A DNA stretch of 64,000 nucleotides from Streptomyces hyaluromycini (GTDB taxonomy: Bacteria; Actinomycetota; Actinomycetes; Streptomycetales; Streptomycetaceae), in contig NZ_BCFL01000016.1 of the NCBI RefSeq assembly GCF_002217755.1, forward strand, positions 1,222,319 through 1,286,318. Direction: 5' to 3'. The position numbers and the translations under genes were made by a program. The notes beneath the pieces are model-generated. The model was not told where the DNA came from. It searched no databases and worked only from the letters and a program-made list of their open reading frames with translations. Numbering within the stretch: the first letter of the stretch is position 1; every line of letters begins with the position of its first letter. Of this stretch, positions 9,800 through 18,520 are shown piece after piece.

Positions 9800-10270
9800 T
9801 CACCCGAGAGCCACGGCGCCGACGACCGCCACCAGGAGCAGCACGAGCAGCAGCAGGACCGCGTACAGCAGCAGTCGGCCGTGCGGGCGGGGCGCCGGGT
9901 CCGGCTCCGGCCGGTCCCACCACGGGAGGGTCGGGTCGTCCTCGTACCCCTCCGCCTCCCCCGCGCCCGCCGGGCGGTCCGGCGCGGTCGCGGGGCGCGG
10001 CCAGGCCTGGACGGCGAGTTCCCAGCGCACGGCGTGCCGTTCGGCGTCGGCGCCGGCCAGGCCCGCGACCCGGCACAGTGCGACGACGGCCTGACGGGGC
10101 GGCGGCTGCACGGCGTTGAGATAGCGCTGCCAGGAGGACTTGCTGTACGCGGTGCGGGCGCCCAGCGCGACCAGGCTGAGACCGGTGTCGTCCTTGAGGA
10201 GCCGCAGCTGCTCCACGAAGTGCCGCACCTCCGGCGGGAGCCCCTCCGGCAGCGGCTGCCAGCCGCCCAT
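9800..10270 (-). CDS. Short XRE-family protein with C-terminal transmembrane helix
   Basis: 156 residues. The helix-turn-helix region (SLVALGARTAYSKSSWQRYLNAVQPPPRQAVVALCRVAGL, read in two halves) is clearly paralogous to that of the neighbouring DUF2690 protein. The protein ends in a single hydrophobic helix of about 22 residues with no extracellular domain. The ATG at 10270 has GGAGG six bases upstream, a better fit than the adjacent GTG. It may be a truncated or partner version of its neighbour. Function unknown. Confidence 0.8.
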   Translation of the reverse strand: MGGWQPLPEGLPPEVRHFVEQLRLLKDDTGLSLVALGARTAYSKSSWQRYLNAVQPPPRQAVVALCRVAGLAGADAERHAVRWELAVQAWPRPATAPDRPAGAGEAEGYEDDPTLPWWDRPEPDPAPRPHGRLLLYAVLLLLVLLLVAVVGAVALG

Positions 10271-10504
10271 CACACACCTCCACGGCCTGCCTCGTTGCCA
10301 GTTTGTTGCCAGTTCAGAGCGGGTGACGACGGCGGGCGTCCCGACGGTTCCCGCAGGCTGTGGCAGTACGGGCGGCCCGTGGCGGAACTGTCACATCTCT
10401 GCCACCGCCGACGGACAGCCGTTGAACAGCCGCGGCACGGTGGGAAGGCTGATTCCGGACGGCGGTCCGTCCTGCTCGGGGGAGGGGACGGGCCGCCTTT
10501 CGGA

Positions 10505-10620
10505 CAGATCCGGCGGACGGGTCCGGTCGGTTAGGTCCCGCCGGGCAGATCCGGTCGGACAGATCCGGTCGGACAGATCACGTCGGTCAGATCACGTCGG
10601 ACGCTTCCCGCCGGGCGGGT
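10505..10620. repeat. Tandem 14-bp repeats
   Basis: About eight imperfect head-to-tail copies of CAGATCCGGTCGGA lie between the start of the short XRE gene and the 3' end of the response regulator gene. The four central copies are best preserved, with CC/AC variation at one point. The rest of the 10271-10626 gap shows no gene. Confidence 0.7.
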
Positions 10621-10626
10621 CGCCGG

Positions 10627-11304
10627 TCAGTTCGCCGGTCCGCCCGGGGTCACCAGCCCCGTCTCGTACGCCACCACCACCGCCTGCGCCCGGCTGCCCA
10701 GGTCGAGCTTGGTCATGGTGCGGTTGAGGTGCGTCTTCACGGTCGCCTCGCTGATGTAGAGGCGGTCGGCGATCTCCAGGTTGGACAGCCCCCGCGCGGT
10801 GAGCTTGAGGACCTCGACCTCGCGGGAGGTCAGCACGTCGAGGTCGGGCGGCGGTCCGGCGTCGGGGCCGGGGCCGTGCCGGTGGGCGAAGGCCTCGACC
10901 AGGCGCCGGGTGACGCTGGGCGCGAACAGGGCGTCACCGCCGGCCACCGCGGTGACCGCGGCCAGCAGCCGTTCGGGGCCGGAGTCCTTGAGGAGAAACC
11001 CGGAGGCGCCGGCGCGCAGCGCGCCGTACACGTACTCGTCAAGGTCGAAGGTGGTGAGGACGAGGATGCGGGGTGCGGGGCCCTCCGCCCGGGCGAGGAT
11101 GCGCTCGGTGGCCTCGATGCCGTTGACCCCCGGCATCCGGATGTCCATGAGGACGACGTCGGGCCGGGTCTCGGCGGCCAGCCGCACCGCCTCCGCACCG
11201 TCCCCCGCCTCGCCGGCCACCTCGAACCCGGGGGCGGCCTCCAGCAGGCCCACCAGGCCCGCGCGGATGAGGAACTGGTCGTCGACCACGAGCACTCTGG
11301 TCAT
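10627..11304 (-). CDS. NarL/LuxR-family response regulator
   Basis: 225 residues. A receiver domain with phosphoacceptor Asp54 (VVLMDIRMPG) and Lys in the LLKDSG segment is followed by a LuxR-type helix-turn-helix (about residues 155-215; LTSREVEVLKLTARGLSNLEIADRL in two runs). The gene overlaps the upstream histidine kinase gene by four bases (ATGA), so the pair is co-translated. The target genes are unknown. Confidence 0.95.
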   Translation of the reverse strand: MTRVLVVDDQFLIRAGLVGLLEAAPGFEVAGEAGDGAEAVRLAAETRPDVVLMDIRMPGVNGIEATERILARAEGPAPRILVLTTFDLDEYVYGALRAGASGFLLKDSGPERLLAAVTAVAGGDALFAPSVTRRLVEAFAHRHGPGPDAGPPPDLDVLTSREVEVLKLTARGLSNLEIADRLYISEATVKTHLNRTMTKLDLGSRAQAVVVAYETGLVTPGGPAN

Positions 11305-12464
11305 CCGGTACGGTCGTCCCCCCGCCGTGCGAGTGCGGCCGATGTCGGCAGGGTCAGCTCGACCGCGAAGCCGCCCTCGGAGCGTGGGCCGACGCTGATC
11401 GTCCCGCCGTAGAGCTTGGCCCGCTCCCGCATGCCAATCAAGCCATGTCCGGCGCCCGTTCGCACTCTGTCCGGATTCACCCCCTCTCCGTCGTCGCGGA
11501 CGGACACGGTCAGCTCGTTCGTCCCGTACCGGAGCAGCACGAGCGCGTGGGCGCGGCCGGCGTGCTTGAGGACGTTGGTGAGCGCCTCCTGGACGACGCG
11601 GTAGGCGCACAGCTCCACGCCGGGCGGCAGCGGCCGGGGGTCCCCCTCGACCACGAACTCGACGGGCAGCCCGCCGGCCCGCACCCTCTCGACGAGCTCG
11701 ACCAGGCGCGCCAGGGTCGGCATGGGAGCGCGCTCGGCGGCGTGCGGATCCTCGTCCCTGAGCACCTGGAGCATGCGCCGCAGCTCGTCCAGGGCCTCCC
11801 CGCTGGTGTCGGCGATGGTGCCGAGCGCCCCGCGCGCCTTCGCCGGATCGGACTCGAAGACGAATCTGGCGAGCCCCGCCTGCACGGAGATCACCGACAT
11901 GTGATGGGCGACGACGTCGTGCAACTCCCGTGCGATCCGCCCGCGTTCCTCGACCACCGCCCGCCGTGCCCGCTCGGTCTGCTCGGCCCGCAGATGCCGG
12001 GTGAGCGCGGCGGACCGCTGTGCGAGATGCCCGAACCAGACCAGCACCGAGCAGTACAGCAGTGCCTGCATGACGACCGACGGCATCGAGGAGTCGTCGG
12101 TGACGATCCCCGCGTACAGCCACATGCCGGTCATGCAGGCCGCGCAGCCGACGGCGACCCGGACCGGCCGTACCGACGCGATCGTGTACAGCGCCAGCAT
12201 GGAGCCGAAGGTGCACACCACGGGCCAGAAGCCGAGGCTGACGTAGACGATCGAGGCACCCTGCATGACGGCGAAGACCGCGACCGGCCACCGCCCGCGC
12301 AGGGCGACGGGCAGCTGTGCCAGCCCGATCAGCGCATACGCCCGCGCGTCCGGCTGCGGCCACCCCTGCGTGGGCGACTCCCGCCCCAGCAACACGGCCA
12401 TCACGACCGTCATGCACGCGATCAGCGTGTCGACGGCGAGTGGGGGCGGGTTCCGCAGTCGCAT
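11301..12464 (-). CDS. Sensor histidine kinase, NarL-partner (HisKA_3) type
   Basis: 387 residues from the ATG at 12464. About five hydrophobic segments in the first 150 residues form a membrane sensor without a large outside loop. The dimerisation/phosphoacceptor helix has His182 in ARELHDVVAHHMS, and an HATPase domain ends the protein (NVLKHAGRA and GHGLIGMRERAKLYGG). An alternative TTG start at 12539 would add 25 residues but has no ribosome-binding site. The gene is paired with the response regulator at 10627. Signal unknown. Confidence 0.9.
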   Translation of the reverse strand: MRLRNPPPLAVDTLIACMTVVMAVLLGRESPTQGWPQPDARAYALIGLAQLPVALRGRWPVAVFAVMQGASIVYVSLGFWPVVCTFGSMLALYTIASVRPVRVAVGCAACMTGMWLYAGIVTDDSSMPSVVMQALLYCSVLVWFGHLAQRSAALTRHLRAEQTERARRAVVEERGRIARELHDVVAHHMSVISVQAGLARFVFESDPAKARGALGTIADTSGEALDELRRMLQVLRDEDPHAAERAPMPTLARLVELVERVRAGGLPVEFVVEGDPRPLPPGVELCAYRVVQEALTNVLKHAGRAHALVLLRYGTNELTVSVRDDGEGVNPDRVRTGAGHGLIGMRERAKLYGGTISVGPRSEGGFAVELTLPTSAALARRGDDRTG

Positions 12465-12621
12465 CGCCGCAGCGTAGCCCGGGGCCCGGGGAGGGCGAGT
12501 CAATCGCCGGACGTACCGCGGAAGTTGTAGGAGGTTCAACCGGGAGTGGGATTCGCGGACGAAGCCGGCCCCCTACCTTCGAACCGGGGGAGGAGGCCCG
12601 CACCCACCGGGGGAGGTGCGG

Positions 12622-12945
12622 GCCCATTTCAAGCACCGGTGACATCAGCGCCCCGACAGGGGCGCGGGGCTGTGTCGCATGTGCGGCTACCGCCGCGTGG
12701 GCGCGCCCAGCCCCACGAGCCCGCACCCGCACTCACCGGGGAAGAGGCTGGCCCATTTCAAGCACCGGTGACATCAGCGCCCCGACAGGGGCGCGGGGCT
12801 GTGTCGCATGTGCGGCTACCGCCGCGTGGGCGCGCCCAGCCCCACGAGCCCGCACCCGCACTCACCGGGGAAGAGGCTGGCCCATTTCAAGCACCGGTGA
12901 CATCAGCGCCCCGACAGGGGCGCGGGGAACTGCGCGAACGGCCAC
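12622..12945. repeat. 129-bp tandem repeat with internal hairpin
   Basis: The block starting GCCCATTTCAAGCACC recurs at 12622, 12751 and 12880, an exact 129-base period. Two full copies are followed by a partial third. Each contains GCGCCCC-GACA-GGGGCGC. Because 129 is a multiple of three, open frames run through it, but codon content does not support a protein. It fills most of the gap (12465-12972) between the kinase gene start and the DUF3017 gene end. Confidence 0.85.
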
Positions 12946-12972
12946 AGCGCACCCGCAGCCGACAACGAATCC

Positions 12973-13401
12973 TCAGCTCTTCATCGTGAAATGCAGCGTG
13001 TCCTTCAGATAGGGGATGACCAGCCACGGCTTCGGCTGCGCCATCAACGCCAGCAGCACGATCGCCAGCCCCAGCACCCCGTACGTCGCGATGTCCGTGA
13101 ACCGCGACCGGACCGCGAGCATCCCCACGCTCGGCAGTATCCACCGCATCACCGCCCCGGCCAGCAGCGCCGCCCCGATCAGCAGCGCGCCGATCCGGAA
13201 CTGGTCCAGCGAGGTCAGCAGCAGCCCCACCCCGACGGCCGCCAGCACGACCAGCATCGGCCACTGCCGGGCCGGCGCCGGCAGATCCCCCGACGCGGCC
13301 CTGCCGCCCCCTTCGGGGCGTGCCGTGTCCCGGGTGAACAGCGGGAAGCGCCGGGTCGCCCGGCGCCCCGCGCCCCGCTCGTGACCGCCGTCAGCCGACA
13401 C
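12973..13401 (-). CDS. DUF3017 membrane protein
   Basis: 142 residues: a polar N-terminus of about 45 residues, then three to four hydrophobic segments ending in [13 protein letters not shown]. The family is a small actinobacterial membrane family commonly encoded directly after folD. The GTG start at 13401 overlaps the end of folD by 11 bases, indicating an operon with translational coupling. Function unknown. Confidence 0.85.
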   Translation of the reverse strand: MSADGGHERGAGRRATRRFPLFTRDTARPEGGGRAASGDLPAPARQWPMLVVLAAVGVGLLLTSLDQFRIGALLIGAALLAGAVMRWILPSVGMLAVRSRFTDIATYGVLGLAIVLLALMAQPKPWLVIPYLKDTLHFTMKS

Positions 13402-14245
13402 TGCGCTCCGCCGCCTCGACCACGTTGACGAGCAGCTGGGCCCGGGTCATCGGCCCGACACCGCCGGGGTTCGGGGAGATCCATCCGGCGACCTCGGCGA
13501 CCCCGGGGTGCACATCGCCGACGATCTTGCCCTCGGCGTTGCGGGAGACGCCGACGTCGAGGACGGCCGCGCCCGGCTTGACGTCCTCGGGACGGATCAG
13601 GTGCGGGGAACCGGCGGCGGCGACGATGATGTCGGCGCGCTTGAGGTGCGAGGCGAGATCGCGCGTACCGGTGTGGCACTGCGTGACCGTCGCGTTCTCG
13701 CTGCGCCGGGTGAGGAGCAGCGGCATCGGGCGCCCGATGGTCACGCCGCGGCCGACGACCACGACCTCGGCGCCCTTGATCTCGACGCCGTGGCGGCGCA
13801 GCAGGGTGAGCACGCCGTTGGGGGTGCAGGGCAGCGGCGCCGGCTCGCCGAGCACCAGCCGGCCGAGGTTCATCGGGTGCAGGCCGTCCGCGTCCTTGTG
13901 CGGGTCCATCAGTTCCAGGATGCGGTTCTCGTCGATGCCCTTGGGCAGCGGGAGCTGGACGATGTAGCCGGTGCAGGCGGGGTCGTCGTTGAGCTCGCGG
14001 ACGACCGCCTCGATCTCCTCCTGGGTCGCGGTGGCCGGGAGTTCGCGCTGGATGGAGGCGATGCCGACCTGCGCGCAGTCGCGGTGCTTGCCGGCGACGT
14101 ACTTCTGGCTGCCGGGGTCGTCCCCGACGAGGATCGTGCCGAGGCCGGGCGTGACGCCCTTCTCCTTCAGCGCCGCCACGCGGGCGGTCAGATCGGACTT
14201 GATCGCGGCTGCGGTGGCCTTGCCATCGAGAATCTGGGCGGTCAT
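13391..14245 (-). CDS. folD: Methylenetetrahydrofolate dehydrogenase / cyclohydrolase
   Basis: 284 residues. The family motifs are visible: [14 protein letters not shown] (catalytic Lys of the dehydrogenase/cyclohydrolase is in this region), the GYIVQLPLP stretch, the NADP site [13 protein letters not shown] and the C-terminal PGGVGPMT. The enzyme interconverts 5,10-methylene-, methenyl- and 10-formyl-tetrahydrofolate in the cytoplasm. It thereby supplies formyl groups to PurN and PurH, both encoded 1-3 kb away. ATG at 14245 is preceded by a GGATGGAG site. Confidence 0.97.
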   Translation of the reverse strand: MTAQILDGKATAAAIKSDLTARVAALKEKGVTPGLGTILVGDDPGSQKYVAGKHRDCAQVGIASIQRELPATATQEEIEAVVRELNDDPACTGYIVQLPLPKGIDENRILELMDPHKDADGLHPMNLGRLVLGEPAPLPCTPNGVLTLLRRHGVEIKGAEVVVVGRGVTIGRPMPLLLTRRSENATVTQCHTGTRDLASHLKRADIIVAAAGSPHLIRPEDVKPGAAVLDVGVSRNAEGKIVGDVHPGVAEVAGWISPNPGGVGPMTRAQLLVNVVEAAERSVG

Positions 14246-14474
14246 GGCTCCATCCTCGCGGATGCCGGTCTCCCGGTTCCAGTCGGGTGTGCGGTCATGA
14301 TCAATGATGTTGCACTTGCACAACACATCGCGAATCGGGGTGGACAACAACACGCCCGTACTAAACGATGAGCGGCGCAGTATCGCGGTCCGGTGGGGGG
14401 CAAACCGCTCAGATCATGACGTACCTCCGTCCTTGTCCGCGTCGTCCCCGCAGGTCCAACGGAGGAAACGCGTC

Positions 14475-15083
14475 ATGAGTTTCGGCTCGCCCAACAACCC
14501 CTATGGTCAGCCGCAGGACCCGCAGCAGGGTCAGCCCGGCTACGGATACCCGCAGCAGCCCGGCTACCAGCAGGCCCCGCAGGGCGTGCCGCCGCAGCAG
14601 GGCTACGGCTACCCCCAGCAGCCGGGCTACCCGCAGCAGCCCGGCTACCCCCAGCAGGGCGGCTACGGCTACCCGCAGCAGGGGTACGGCGCGACTCCGC
14701 CCTACGCGAACTGGGGTCAGCGCTTCGGTGGCACCATCGTCGACGGTCTGGTCTTCCTGGTGCCGTACATCCTGGTGATCGTCGGCCGGAACAACGGGGC
14801 GATCCGGGCGATCGGCCTCCTCGCCGTCCTCGGTGTCGCCATCTGGCAGCTGATCATGGAGGGCCGCACCGGCCAGACGGTCGGGAAGAAGGCGCTGGGC
14901 ATCCGCCTGGTCAAGGAGGCCACCGGCCAGCCGATCGGCGTCGGCATGGCGTTCGTGCGCCGTATCGCGCACATCCTGGACAGCCTCGCCTGCTACCTGG
15001 GCTGGCTGTGGCCGGCGTGGGACTCCAAGCGCCAGACGTTCGCCGACAAGGTCTGCGGCACGATCGTGATCCGCAGCAACTGA
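14475..15083 (+). CDS. RDD-family membrane protein with Tyr/Gln/Pro/Gly repeat head
   Basis: 202 residues. The first 75 are built of about ten GYPQQ-type repeats, giving a disordered cytoplasmic head. After that comes an RDD domain with about three membrane segments (WGQRFGGTIVDGLV, TGQTVGKKALGIRLV, FVRRIAHILDSL). RDD proteins are poorly characterised; some act in ion or metabolite transport. GGAGGAAACG precedes the ATG. It is divergent from folD and convergent with purH across a terminator. Confidence 0.9.
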   Translation: MSFGSPNNPYGQPQDPQQGQPGYGYPQQPGYQQAPQGVPPQQGYGYPQQPGYPQQPGYPQQGGYGYPQQGYGATPPYANWGQRFGGTIVDGLVFLVPYILVIVGRNNGAIRAIGLLAVLGVAIWQLIMEGRTGQTVGKKALGIRLVKEATGQPIGVGMAFVRRIAHILDSLACYLGWLWPAWDSKRQTFADKVCGTIVIRSN

Positions 15084-15101
15084 GCGTTCGCCGGTACTCC
15101 A

Positions 15102-15134
15102 AGGGCCGTGTCCCCGCGTCGGGGACACGGCCCT
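15102..15134. terminator. Bidirectional intrinsic terminator
   Basis: A perfect 15-bp stem (15102-15116 with 15120-15134) and a three-base loop lie between the convergent RDD gene and purH. Confidence 0.85.
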
Positions 15135-15160
15135 GGTGTCTGCGTTCTCCGTGCGACGGC

Positions 15161-16732
15161 TCAGTGGAAGAAGTGCCGCGTGCCGGTGAAGTACATCGTC
15201 ACGCCCGCCTTCTTCGCGGCCTCGACGACGAGTTCATCCCGGATCGATCCTCCGGGCTGCACAATCGCCTTGATCCCGGCCGCGCTCAGGACGTCGATGT
15301 TGTCCGGGAACGGGAAGTAGGCGTCCGACGCGGCATAGGAACCGCGCGCCCGCTCCTCACCGGCCCGCGCGATGGCGAGTTTGCAGGAGTCGACGCGGTT
15401 GACCTGGCCCATGCCGACGCCGACCGAGGCGCCGTCCTTGGCGAGCAGGATGGCGTTGGACTTCACGGCCCGGCAGGCCTTCCAGGCGAACGCGAGCTCG
15501 GCCAGTTCCTCCGGGCTGAGCGCCTCGCCGGTCGCGAGGGTCCAGTTGGCCGGGTCGTCGCCGTCGGCCTGGAGGCGGTCGGTGACCTGGAGCAGGACGC
15601 CGCCGTCGACGGGCTTGACCTCGACCGGGTTGGCGGGGGCGCCCGGCGCCCTCAGCACCCGGATGTTCTTCTTCTTGGCGAGGGCCTCGAGAGCCCCCTC
15701 CTCGTAGTCGGGCGCGACGATGACCTCGGTGAAGATCTCCGCGACCTGCTCGGCCATCTCCTTGCTCACCGGCCGGTTGACGGCGATGACCCCGCCGAAC
15801 GCCGACAGCGGGTCACAGGCGTGCGCCTTGCGGTGCGCCTCGGCGACGTCCGAACCGACCGCGATGCCACAGGGGTTGGCGTGCTTGATGATCGCGACGC
15901 ACGGCTCGTCGTGGTCGTACGCGGCACGACGCGCGGCGTCCGTGTCCGTGTAGTTGTTGTACGACATCTCCTTGCCGTGCAGCTGCTCGGCCTTGGCGAG
16001 GCCGCCACCGCTGGCGTCGACGTAGAGGGCGGCAGGCTGGTGCGGGTTCTCGCCGTAGCGCAGGGTGTTCTCGCGCTCCCAGGTGGCACCGAGGAAGTCG
16101 GGGAACTGCGACTCGTCCACGGGCGCGTACTCGGAGGCGAACCAGCTCGCGACCGCCACGTCGTACGACGCGGTGTGCTGGAAGGCCTCGGCGGCGAGCC
16201 GCTTGCGGGTGGCGAGGTCGAAGCCGCCCTCGGCGACGGCCTTGAGAACGTCGGCGTACCGCGCGGGGCTGGTGACGATCGCGACCGAGGGGTGGTTCTT
16301 GGCGGCGGCGCGGACCATGGAGGGGCCGCCGATGTCGATCTGCTCGACGCACTCGTCGGGCGTGGCGCCGGAGGCGACGGTCTCGCGGAACGGATAGAGG
16401 TTGCTGACCACGAGGTCGAACGGCTCGACGCCGAGCTCTTCGAGCTGCCGCCGATGGTCCTCCAGGCGCAGGTCGGCGAGGATGCCGGCGTGCACCCTGG
16501 GGTGCAGGGTCTTGACCCGGCCGTCCAGGCACTCCGGGAAGCCGGTGAGCTCCTCGACCTTGGTGACGGGGACGCCGGCGGCGGCGATACGGGAGGCGGT
16601 GGAGCCGGTGGAGACGAGCGCGACACCGGCCTCGTGCAGTCCGCGGGCGAGCTCTTCGAGCCCGGTCTTGTCGTAGACGCTGACGAGCGCGCGCCGGATG
16701 GGCCGCTTGTTGCTCTCGGCGGTGGCGGTCAC
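15161..16732 (-). CDS. purH: Bifunctional AICAR formyltransferase / IMP cyclohydrolase
   Basis: 523 residues. The N-terminal MGS-like IMP cyclohydrolase domain (residues 1-150; [27 protein letters not shown]) is followed by the formyltransferase domain with the catalytic KHANPCG and a typical RHFFH C-terminus. It performs the last two steps of de novo purine synthesis using 10-formyl-THF. The GTG start at 16732 overlaps the purN stop as GTGA, so purN and purH form a coupled operon. Confidence 0.97.
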   Translation of the reverse strand: MTATAESNKRPIRRALVSVYDKTGLEELARGLHEAGVALVSTGSTASRIAAAGVPVTKVEELTGFPECLDGRVKTLHPRVHAGILADLRLEDHRRQLEELGVEPFDLVVSNLYPFRETVASGATPDECVEQIDIGGPSMVRAAAKNHPSVAIVTSPARYADVLKAVAEGGFDLATRKRLAAEAFQHTASYDVAVASWFASEYAPVDESQFPDFLGATWERENTLRYGENPHQPAALYVDASGGGLAKAEQLHGKEMSYNNYTDTDAARRAAYDHDEPCVAIIKHANPCGIAVGSDVAEAHRKAHACDPLSAFGGVIAVNRPVSKEMAEQVAEIFTEVIVAPDYEEGALEALAKKKNIRVLRAPGAPANPVEVKPVDGGVLLQVTDRLQADGDDPANWTLATGEALSPEELAELAFAWKACRAVKSNAILLAKDGASVGVGMGQVNRVDSCKLAIARAGEERARGSYAASDAYFPFPDNIDVLSAAGIKAIVQPGGSIRDELVVEAAKKAGVTMYFTGTRHFFH

Positions 16733-17358
16733 TGGATAACTACCTTTCGTCCCTCAATGCGATAGCCGTTGCGGGCGATCCGCCCCACGACCTCGACGAG
16801 CAGCCTTCGCTCGACGTCCTTGATGCGCTCGTGCAGAGCGCTCTCGTCGTCCTCGTCCCGGACCTCCACCACGCCCTGAGCGATGATCGGCCCGGTGTCG
16901 ACGCCGTCGTCGACGAAGTGGACGGTGCAGCCGGTGACCCTGGCGCCGTACGCGAGCGCGTCCCGTACGCCGTGGGCCCCGGGGAAACTAGGCAGCAGGG
17001 CGGGATGCGTGTTGACGGTCCGCCCCCCGAACCGCGCCAGGAACTCCTTGCCGACGATCTTCATGAACCCGGCGGAGACGACGAGGTCGGGTGCGTGGGC
17101 GGCCACGGCGTCGGCCAGCGCCCGGTCCCACTCCTCCCGGTTCCCGAAGTCCTTCACCCTGGTCACGAACGTCGGGATCCCGGCCCGCTCGGCACGCGCG
17201 AGCCCCTCGATGCCGGCACGGTCGGCGCCCACGGCGACGACCTCGGCGCCGTAGGCCTCGACGCCGTTCTCGGCGATCGCGTCCAGGAGCGCCTGGAGGT
17301 TGGTGCCGGATCCGGAGACCAGCACGACGAGGCGCTTGGCCACGGGCTTGGCGGCCAC
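16729..17358 (-). CDS. purN: Phosphoribosylglycinamide formyltransferase
   Basis: 209 residues from a GTG at 17358. [13 protein letters not shown] binds phosphate, [14 protein letters not shown] carries catalytic Asn/His, and [11 protein letters not shown] carries the catalytic Asp. The enzyme transfers formyl from 10-formyl-THF to GAR in purine synthesis. The start is chosen because family members begin just before [10 protein letters not shown] and an AGAAAGG site precedes this GTG. An ATG at 17421 would add 21 residues. The gene is coupled to purH. Confidence 0.95.
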   Translation of the reverse strand: MAAKPVAKRLVVLVSGSGTNLQALLDAIAENGVEAYGAEVVAVGADRAGIEGLARAERAGIPTFVTRVKDFGNREEWDRALADAVAAHAPDLVVSAGFMKIVGKEFLARFGGRTVNTHPALLPSFPGAHGVRDALAYGARVTGCTVHFVDDGVDTGPIIAQGVVEVRDEDDESALHERIKDVERRLLVEVVGRIARNGYRIEGRKVVIQ

Positions 17359-17636
17359 GGTGGGGGCCCTTTCTCGGGGGAGCGTCGGTACGGCGGCCGG
17401 ACTCGTACCCGCTTTGTACATTCGTACGAGTGCTTCGCGCCCCGGGATACGGGGAAGTCTACGAAGCGGCCGACCGTCAGCAACGATACCGGCACACCGG
17501 GCGGCCCCCACGGGACGGGGGCGTGGCCGGAAGGTAGCGTCTGGGAGGTACCGAGGCGGGAACGCGTCCGGGATACGGCGCGTTCACGGAACAGGCAGTC
17601 GTTTCGGCTGCTGTGCCGATCACCCGCAGCCAGCCG

Positions 17637-17716
17637 CCGTATCCAGCCGTATCGAGTCCTGTCCAGCCGAATCCATTCGTATCCAGCCGTATCCAGTCGT
17701 ATTCAGTCGATCCATC
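17637..17716. repeat. 10-bp helically phased direct repeats
   Basis: About eight imperfect copies of CCGTATCCAG run head to tail with a period of 10 (one 11, one 9). They lie in the 402-base gap between purN and the divergent membrane protein gene at 17761. The remainder of the gap shows no gene. Confidence 0.65.
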
Positions 17717-17760
17717 AGCTCTGTTCTGTTCATCTTGATCTAGGGGAAGACGCTCACTTG

Positions 17761-18504
17761 ATGCCGGACCGCAGCCTGGGACTTCGTATGCTCCCCCCGC
17801 AGTCGGTACTGGGGGGGACGCGTTCTGCCGTGCTGCTACGGGAGCGGCCGGCGTCACCGCCGGACGCGCCCTCGGACCGGCCGAAGGGCGACCAGCAGGA
17901 CGACAACCCCTTCGCCCCGCCGCCGGAGGGCACGCCGGACACGCCCTGGCGGCCGCGCCGCCCGGCCGGTGACGACGATCAGGGGGCGCCCTGGGGCAGC
18001 CAGTGGAGCGACCGCCAGCCCGGCCGGCAGCCCGGCGGGTTCGGCGAGCGTCCCGACGGCGGCCCGAGCGGCGGCGGTCAGGGCGGGCCCGGCGGGCCCG
18101 GCGGCCCCGGCATGCGCTGGGACCCGACCGACCCGGCCCAGCGGCGGGCGCGGTACGCCCTGCTGTGCGGCATGTGGGCCTTCCTCTTCGCGCTCTTCAG
18201 CTGGCCGTACGTGGCGCTGCTGCTCGGTGTCCTGGCCGTCTACTGGGGCATCAGCGCGCTCCGCGCCAAGCCCCGCACCCCCGACGAGGCCACCACCGGC
18301 CGCCCCCAGACGACGGCGGCGATCAGCGGCCTGGTCACGGCGTCCCTGGCGCTGGCCCTGGTGGCGGCGAACTTCACGGCTCAGATGGTCTACCGCGACT
18401 ACTACACCTGTGTCTCGGACGCCCTCACCAACGAGGCCAAGCAGTCCTGCGACCACCTGCTGCCGCAGGAGCTGCGCAACGTGCTGGGGAGCGGGAACAG
18501 CTGA
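17761..18504 (+). CDS. DUF4190-like membrane protein with Gly/Pro-rich head
   Basis: 247 residues from the ATG at 17761. The first 115 are polar, rich in Pro, Asp and a GGPGGPGG run. Two or three transmembrane segments follow ([32 protein letters not shown] in two runs; [18 protein letters not shown]). A short C-terminal domain has two Cys ([17 protein letters not shown]), which are probably outside. The exact start is uncertain: a palindromic element (about 17787-17820) forms part of the N-terminal coding sequence, and the ribosome-binding site is weak. Function unknown. Confidence 0.75.
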   Translation: MPDRSLGLRMLPPQSVLGGTRSAVLLRERPASPPDAPSDRPKGDQQDDNPFAPPPEGTPDTPWRPRRPAGDDDQGAPWGSQWSDRQPGRQPGGFGERPDGGPSGGGQGGPGGPGGPGMRWDPTDPAQRRARYALLCGMWAFLFALFSWPYVALLLGVLAVYWGISALRAKPRTPDEATTGRPQTTAAISGLVTASLALALVAANFTAQMVYRDYYTCVSDALTNEAKQSCDHLLPQELRNVLGSGNS

Positions 18505-18520
18505 CGGCACGACCGGAGGG

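Noticed and set aside
10627..12732. Single 701-codon open frame covering kinase and regulator
   Set aside because: Only its end is the response regulator. The first two thirds are a shadow of the kinase gene in another frame; the real genes overlap by ATGA.
12546..12989. Open frame of 147 codons with three 43-residue repeats
   Set aside because: It is the translated 129-bp intergenic repeat. Codon content is atypical, there is no good start signal and a hairpin occurs in each unit.
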